A stretch of 53,811 nucleotides of DNA. Source: CAYLGY01 sp964383325. Its GTDB lineage: Bacteria; Pseudomonadota; Alphaproteobacteria; Rhizobiales; Rhizobiaceae. Location of the stretch: the NCBI GenBank assembly GCA_964383325.1, contig CAYLGY010000005.1, forward strand, positions 1 through 53,811, in the 5' to 3' direction. This document shows, in pieces, positions 49,146-53,811 of the stretch. The position numbers were made by a program, and so were the translations under genes. Numbering within the stretch: position 1 is the stretch's first letter; each line of letters begins with the position of its first letter. A model generated the notes under the pieces. The model saw only the letters and a list, made by a program, of their open reading frames with translations, was not told the DNA's origin and did no database searches.

Positions 49146-50057
49146 TCAGGGCCATTTCACCTCGGGCGGCAGGGAGGACAGGATCGATTCGATATTGCCG
49201 CCGGTCTTGAGCCCGAACAGGGTGCCGCGGTCATAGAGCAGGTTGAATTCGACATAGCGGCCGCGCCGGACGAGTTGTTCCTCGCGGTCGGCCTCGGTCC
49301 AGTTCTGGTTGAAATTTCGCCGCACGATCAGCGGGTAGACGAGGTGGAAGGCGCGGCCGACATCCTGCACGAAGCGGAAATCGGCTTCCCAGCCGCCGGC
49401 CTCTTCCGGCGAATGCAGCCAGTCGAAGAAGATGCCGCCAATGCCGCGCGGCTCGTTGCGGTGCCTGAGGAAGAAATATTCGTCGCACCATTGCCGGTAG
49501 CGCGCATAATCGGCGACGGCCGCATGGCGGTTGCAGGTGAATTCGAGCGCCTTGTGGAAGACGACGCTGTCCTCGTCTTCCTGGGTTCGCCGGCGATCGA
49601 GCACGGGCGTCAGATCCGCGCCGCCGCCGAACCAGTGGCGCGTCGTCACGACCATGCGCGTATTCATGTGCACGGCGGGCACATGCGGATTCTGCGGATG
49701 GGCGATCAGCGAGATGCCGGAGGCCCAGAAGCGCGGGTCTTCCTCGGCGCCGGGAATCTGCTGGCGGAACTCGGGCGAGAATTCGCCATGGACCGTCGAG
49801 ATGTGCACGCCGACCTTCTCGAACACGCGGCCGTACATCATCGACATCACGCCGCCGCCGCCATTCTCGCCGCGCTGCCAGGCCTTCGGCTCGAACCGGC
49901 CGGGCGCGCGCGAGGATAGCGGGCCTTCCAGCTCGTCTTCGAGTTGCTCGAAGGTCTCGCAGATCCGGTCGCGGATCTGCGCGAACCAGGCCGCCGCGCG
50001 CTGTTTCCTGTCCTCAATATCGTCCGGCAATCCGGCCGGGATCGTGGCGACGCTCAA
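49146..50057 (-). CDS. hemF: Oxygen-dependent coproporphyrinogen III oxidase
   Basis: HemF converts coproporphyrinogen III to protoporphyrinogen IX with O2 in haem synthesis. The 303-residue protein has the expected FQWRGENGGGGVMSMMYGRVFEKVGV-like region (here QRGENGGGGVMS), GISLIAHPQNPHVPAVHMNTRMV, WFGGGADLTPVL and EPRGIGGIFFDWL, in order. The start at 50057 (MSVATIPAG) is the usual length. Neighbouring trmL, petA and petB match the layout in other Hyphomicrobiales. Presence of HemF shows an aerobic lifestyle. Confidence 0.95.
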   Translation of the reverse strand: MSVATIPAGLPDDIEDRKQRAAAWFAQIRDRICETFEQLEDELEGPLSSRAPGRFEPKAWQRGENGGGGVMSMMYGRVFEKVGVHISTVHGEFSPEFRQQIPGAEEDPRFWASGISLIAHPQNPHVPAVHMNTRMVVTTRHWFGGGADLTPVLDRRRTQEDEDSVVFHKALEFTCNRHAAVADYARYRQWCDEYFFLRHRNEPRGIGGIFFDWLHSPEEAGGWEADFRFVQDVGRAFHLVYPLIVRRNFNQNWTEADREEQLVRRGRYVEFNLLYDRGTLFGLKTGGNIESILSSLPPEVKWP

Positions 50058-50130
50058 GAGTTGCTCCGCTTGCTGGAATTCCTGCCATTATTCGTTCTGG
50101 CGATTCGTCGGGTTACCGGATCTCTCTAAA

Positions 50131-50175
50131 GCATGATCGGCGAAAGTGGAACCCGCCTTCTGGAAAAGATCATGC
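50131..50175. repeat. Diverged copy of the palindromic dispersed repeat
   Basis: gcatgatcggcgaaagtggaacccgccttctggaaaagatcatgc keeps the GCATGATC/GATCATGC ends and GAAAGTGGAACC core of the repeats at 37402 and 37461. It lies between hemF and trmL. Confidence 0.7.
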
Positions 50176-50249
50176 GCAAACAAGGAATTAGGTCGGGCGC
50201 CGATTCAACGGCACGGCACCGCCATGTAAAGCCCCATCGGCTGCGCCGG

Positions 50250-50738
50250 TCAAGACTTCGCGGCCGCGAGCTGGCGCATCGCCTCCCCGCTCGCAATGGC
50301 GACGGACATTGCGAGATTGAGGCTGCGCCCGCCGCCGGGCATCGGAATGGTCAGGCAATGATCGGCGGCCTGGTGGACCTCCTCCGGCACGCCGGCGCTT
50401 TCCCTGCCGAAAAGCAGCAGATCGTTCGGTTCGAAGGCGAATTCCGCATAGGCCCGCGCCGATTTCGTCGAAAACAGGATCAGCCGGCGCATGTGCGCCC
50501 GCCGCCATCGTTCGAACGCAGCCCAGTCGACATGCATCTGCAGCCGGGCAAGCTCCAGATAATCCATGCCGGCGCGGCGGAAGGCGCGCTCGGACGTGTT
50601 GAACCCCGCCGGCCCGATCAGCTCGACCTGGAAGCCGAAACAGGCGGCCAGCCGCAGGATGGCGCCGGTATTGCCCGCAATGTCGGGTTGGTAGAGGGCG
50701 ACGGAGAAAGCCTGCTGTACCTGTGCGGCCACACTCAT
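50250..50738 (-). CDS. trmL: tRNA (cytidine(34)-2'-O)-methyltransferase
   Basis: The 162-residue SPOUT-class enzyme shows VALYQPDIAGNTGAILRLAACFG (about 13-35), LLLFGRESAGVPEEVH and the knot segment IPMPGGGRSLNLAMSVAIASGEAMRQL. TrmL methylates the ribose of C34 or U34 in the wobble position of leucine tRNAs. The start at 50738 (MSVAAQVQQAF) is preferred over the ATG at 50819. Divergent from the ABC transporter gene. Confidence 0.93.
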   Translation of the reverse strand: MSVAAQVQQAFSVALYQPDIAGNTGAILRLAACFGFQVELIGPAGFNTSERAFRRAGMDYLELARLQMHVDWAAFERWRRAHMRRLILFSTKSARAYAEFAFEPNDLLLFGRESAGVPEEVHQAADHCLTIPMPGGGRSLNLAMSVAIASGEAMRQLAAAKS

Positions 50739-50851
50739 CTCGCATTCGTCATTTATGCACCGCCGGGCGATGGATCGTGTTCGTGCATCTCGTGTAATCG
50801 TCCGCCGGGCCTGATTCAATCCATGGTCCCGAATCTGCCCGAAGGTTGTCC

Positions 50852-52708
50852 ATGTTTGCCTGGTTCGAGAAGAGACTGGATCCGTTTCCCACCGAGGAGC
50901 TGCAGACGCCGCCCGCGACGCTGGCCGGGTTCTGCCTGCATTTCACGCGTGGGGCATGGCCCTATATCGCACTGGATGCTGTGCTGGTGGCGGCCATCGC
51001 CATCACGGAAGTGTGGATGTTCGGCTTTCTCGGCTCGATCGTCGACTGGCTGTCGGTGCAGGATCGTGCGACCTTCCTGGCGACCGAGGGCTGGAAGCTT
51101 GCCGGCATGGGCTTCGTCGTGCTGGTGGGCCTGCCGGCGACGGTGCTTCTGCAGTCGCTGATCCATACGCAGACGCTGATGGGCAATTATCCCATGCGCA
51201 TCCGCTGGCAGGTGCACCGCTACCTGCTCCGGCAGTCCATGGGCTATTACCAGGACGAGTTCGCCGGGCGAATCGCCACGAAGCTGATGCAGACGGCGCT
51301 CGCCGTGCGCGAATGCGTCATGAAGATGGTCGACGTCCTCAATTATGTCGTCGTCTATTTTCTCGGCGCGCTGCTGATCGTCGGCTCCGCGGACTGGCGG
51401 CTGGCCCTGCCGCTGCTCTTCTGGGCGATCGGCTATGCCAGCCTGCTCGGTTATTTCGTGCCGAGGCTGGGCAAGGTATCCGAGGAACAGGCCGATGCCC
51501 GTTCGATGATGACGGGCCGGGTGGTCGACAGCTATACAAACATCCAGACCGTAAAGCTTTTTTCCCATGCGCGGCGTGAAGCGGACTATGCGCGCGAAGG
51601 CATGTCGGCCTTCATGGACACGGTTTATCGTTCCATGCGGCTCGTCACCGCGCTCTATGCCTGGCTCTATTCGCTGAATTCGCTGCTGATGGTGGCGGTC
51701 GCCGGCCTGTCGATCTGGTTCTGGCTGCTGGAGATCGTCAGCATCGGCGCGGTGGCCGTCGTCATCGGCCTGGTGCTGCGGCTCTGGGGCATGTCGCAAT
51801 GGATCATGTGGGAGCTCAGCGCCCTGTTCGAGAATATCGGCACGGTGCGCGACGGCATCAGCTCGATCTCCGTGCCGCGCGAGGTGACCGACCATCCCGA
51901 CGCCGTCGATCTGCGCATCGCGAGGGGCCGCATCGAGTTCCGCGACATCCGCTTTCATTACGGCAAGGGCGGCGGCGTCATCGACCATCTGGCGCTGACC
52001 ATCAATCCCGGCGAGAAGGTCGGGCTGATCGGCCGGTCCGGGGCGGGCAAGTCGACGCTCGTCAATCTTCTGCTGCGCTTCTATGACCTGGAGGATGGCC
52101 AGATCCTCATCGACGGGCAGGACATTTCCCGGGTTCGCCAGGAATCGCTGCGCGCTGCCATCGGCGTCGTGACGCAGGATACCTCGCTCCTGCATCGCTC
52201 CGTGCGGGACAATATCCTCTACGGCCGGCCGGATGCGACCGAAGAGGCCATGCGGCAGGCGGCGCGCAAGGCAAAGGCGGAGGATTTCATCGCCCAGCTC
52301 ACCGATCCGGAGGGTCGGACCGGCTATGATGCCCATGTCGGCGAGCGCGGTGTGAAACTGTCAGGCGGGCAGCGCCAGCGCATCGCCATCGCCCGCGTCA
52401 TGCTGAAGGACGCGCCGATCCTGATCCTCGACGAGGCGACTTCCGCGCTTGATTCGGAGGTCGAGGCGGCAATCCAGGAAAATCTCTACCGCCTGATGGA
52501 GGGCAAGACCGTGATCGCCATTGCGCACCGCCTGTCCACGATTGCCGCGCTCGACCGGCTGGTCATCATGGATGAGGGCCGAATCGTCGAGGAAGGTTCC
52601 CATGAGGAGCTGGTCGCGAGGGGCGGCCTCTATGCCCAGCTCTGGCAGCGGCAATCCGGCGGATTCCTGCTCTCCGACGACCGGAGGGGCGAGGCCGCCG
52701 CCGAATAG
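50852..52708 (+). CDS. ABC transporter, fused permease and ATPase
   Basis: The 618-residue half-transporter has about six membrane helices (residues 30-330) and a C-terminal ATPase with Walker A GLIGRSGAGKSTLVNLL, signature LSGGQRQRIAIARVML, Walker B PILILDEATSALDSE and the switch histidine IAHRLSTIAA. It would work as a homodimer exporting a lipid, peptide or drug-like substrate. ATG at 50852 follows GAAGG. This gene is regularly found beside petABC and trmL in Hyphomicrobiales; no substrate can be assigned. Confidence 0.92.
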   Translation: MFAWFEKRLDPFPTEELQTPPATLAGFCLHFTRGAWPYIALDAVLVAAIAITEVWMFGFLGSIVDWLSVQDRATFLATEGWKLAGMGFVVLVGLPATVLLQSLIHTQTLMGNYPMRIRWQVHRYLLRQSMGYYQDEFAGRIATKLMQTALAVRECVMKMVDVLNYVVVYFLGALLIVGSADWRLALPLLFWAIGYASLLGYFVPRLGKVSEEQADARSMMTGRVVDSYTNIQTVKLFSHARREADYAREGMSAFMDTVYRSMRLVTALYAWLYSLNSLLMVAVAGLSIWFWLLEIVSIGAVAVVIGLVLRLWGMSQWIMWELSALFENIGTVRDGISSISVPREVTDHPDAVDLRIARGRIEFRDIRFHYGKGGGVIDHLALTINPGEKVGLIGRSGAGKSTLVNLLLRFYDLEDGQILIDGQDISRVRQESLRAAIGVVTQDTSLLHRSVRDNILYGRPDATEEAMRQAARKAKAEDFIAQLTDPEGRTGYDAHVGERGVKLSGGQRQRIAIARVMLKDAPILILDEATSALDSEVEAAIQENLYRLMEGKTVIAIAHRLSTIAALDRLVIMDEGRIVEEGSHEELVARGGLYAQLWQRQSGGFLLSDDRRGEAAAE

Positions 52709-52951
52709 GCATGGGCGAATCACGGCTGCCCGCAGGCAGCGCGCGCGCCGCCCCCGGGCCGGGAAGGAAATGCCGCGACAAACTGCCGTCTTTCCTGCAT
52801 GCGGTCTGGACAAGAGTGCGCATCACGCATAGAAACCAACGCCGAAAGCCGGGGATACCCTCCAGCCGCGCTTGCATCTGCGTGGCCGGTGGGGCAATTC
52901 ATTCTGGAGAGGAATTGCCGGCGGCAATCGAGGCAAGAAGGACATCAGCCT

Positions 52952-53515
52952 GTGAGTGCGACCGAAACGAGCGAACCTTCCCGACGCGATTTTCTGTACA
53001 TCGCAACCGGCGCGGCTGGCGCCGTTGGTGCAGCCGCTGCTGCGTGGCCCTTCATCGACCAGTTGCGGCCGGATGCCTCGACTTTGGCGCTGGCCTCGAT
53101 CGAGGTTGATGTTTCCGGGATCGAGCCCGGAATGTCGATCACGGTCAAATGGCGCGGCAAGCCGGTCTTCATCCGCAACCGTACCGAGGCCGAGATCGAG
53201 GAGGCGCGCAAGGTGCCGCTCGAGGAGCTGAAGGACCAGGTGGCGCGCAATGCCAATCTCGCCGATAGCGCGCCCGCGACGGATGTCGCGCGTTCAGCCG
53301 GCGAAGGCATGGAGAACTGGATCGTGATGATCGGTTCCTGCACGCATCTCGGCTGCGTGCCGCTCGGGCAGGCGGGTGATTTCGGCGGCTGGTTCTGTCC
53401 GTGCCACGGTTCGCACTATGATACGGCAGGGCGCATTCGCCGCGGCCCGGCGCCGGAGAATCTGCATGTGCCGCAGTTCGAGTTTACCTCGGATTCCGTC
53501 ATCAGGATCGGCTAA
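52952..53515 (+). CDS. petA: Ubiquinol-cytochrome c reductase Rieske iron-sulfur subunit
   Basis: The 187-residue subunit of the cytochrome bc1 complex has a Tat-type N-terminal anchor (SRRDFLYIATGAAGAVGAAA, residues 10-29), a hinge, and the Rieske domain with CTHLGC (130-135) and CPCHGSH (149-155). Cys130/His132 and Cys149/His152 bind the 2Fe-2S cluster, and Cys135-Cys151 form the disulfide. It passes electrons from ubiquinol to cytochrome c1. Start is GTG at 52952 behind AAGAAGGA; the longer frame to 52799 has no family similarity. petB follows after 21 bases. Confidence 0.95.
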   Translation: MSATETSEPSRRDFLYIATGAAGAVGAAAAAWPFIDQLRPDASTLALASIEVDVSGIEPGMSITVKWRGKPVFIRNRTEAEIEEARKVPLEELKDQVARNANLADSAPATDVARSAGEGMENWIVMIGSCTHLGCVPLGQAGDFGGWFCPCHGSHYDTAGRIRRGPAPENLHVPQFEFTSDSVIRIG

Positions 53516-53536
53516 GGGTTTGGGAGAAATTCGACC

Positions 53537-53811
53537 ATGAGTGAAGGGCACTCCACATATACGCCGAAAACCGGTCTTGGACGGTGGGTCGATGCGCGCA
53601 TGCCGCTGCCGCGGCTCATGTATGATTCCTTCGTCGCCTATCCCGTGCCGCGCAATCTGAACTACACCTATACGTTCGGCGGCATTCTCTCGATCATGCT
53701 GGTCGTGCAGATCCTGACCGGCGTGGTGCTGGCCATGCATTACACGCCGAATGTCGCGCTTGCCTTCAATTCGGTCGAGCACATCATGCGCGACGTCAAT
53801 TCGGGCTGGCT
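53537..53811 (+). CDS. petB: Cytochrome b subunit of the bc1 complex (partial, cut by window end)
   Basis: ATG at 53537 opens 91 codons that run off the window. The visible part, VDARMPLPRLMYDSFVAYPVPRNLNYTYTFGGILSIMLVVQILTGVVLAMHY and SVEHIMRDVNSGWL, is the canonical N-terminus of bacterial cytochrome b with its first membrane helix. It carries the quinone-binding and haem b sites in the missing part. Confidence 0.93.
   Translation, partial: MSEGHSTYTPKTGLGRWVDARMPLPRLMYDSFVAYPVPRNLNYTYTFGGILSIMLVVQILTGVVLAMHYTPNVALAFNSVEHIMRDVNSGW

Overview
This window is GC-rich DNA from an alphaproteobacterium, most probably of the Hyphomicrobiales (Rhizobiales). Pointers are SciP, the complete NepR/EcfG/PhyR general stress response locus with HWE-family histidine kinases, a fused trpE(G) gene behind a tryptophan-codon leader, aerobic HemF next to TrmL, and petA-petB. 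Genus cannot be assigned from sequence reading. One 100-base run of N (32205-32304) marks an assembly gap between nepR and phyR.

Layout. 1-7021: a hypothetical protein, sciP, mnmA, three polysaccharide or nucleotide-sugar genes (DegT aminotransferase, Gfo/Idh/MocA dehydrogenase, acyltransferase-SGNH protein) and an elongator tRNA-Met. 7077-20058: a catabolic island of about 13 kb. It holds a GntR/FCD regulator, a PrpF-type isomerase, an MmgE/PrpD protein, a methylisocitrate-lyase-like enzyme, a beta-hydroxyacid dehydrogenase, an SDR, a lactonase-like metallohydrolase, a complete TRAP transporter, a thioredoxin-reductase-like flavoprotein and a UGSC-type selenoprotein interrupted by one in-frame UGA. 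All four promoter regions of the island carry TGTCAAC-type inverted repeats, which look like operators of the GntR regulator. 20303-31148: DUF2333 protein, trp leader plus trpE(G), an orphan protein, leuA with a possible leucine leader, alpha/beta hydrolase, small membrane protein, aldehyde dehydrogenase and a lipid-kinase-like protein. 31134-36395: the general stress response locus (small membrane protein, ecfG, nepR, phyR, DUF1328 protein and two HWE kinases, one with a degenerate ATP-binding domain). 36489-50057: phosphoesterase, glutathionyl-hydroquinone reductase, GNAT enzyme, a four-gene MoxR operon, a DUF1285-Nudix-cca operon, DUF1059 protein and hemF. 50250-53811: trmL, ABC exporter, petA and the start of petB.

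The most notable system is the catabolic island. A short hairpin, CCCGC-N6-GCGGG, begins 12 nt after the UGA and fits the published bacterial SECIS pattern, so the split reading frame (14174-15922) is best read as one 582-residue selenoprotein. Its stop codon overlaps the start of the flavoprotein gene, suggesting a redox pair. Together with PrpB-, PrpD- and PrpF-like enzymes and a TRAP importer, it suggests uptake and cleavage of a branched di- or tricarboxylic acid through a selenium-dependent step. The substrate is not known. A second set of observations concerns the stress locus, where two GGAAC-N17-GTT promoters (before phyR and before a small membrane protein) place those genes under EcfG control.
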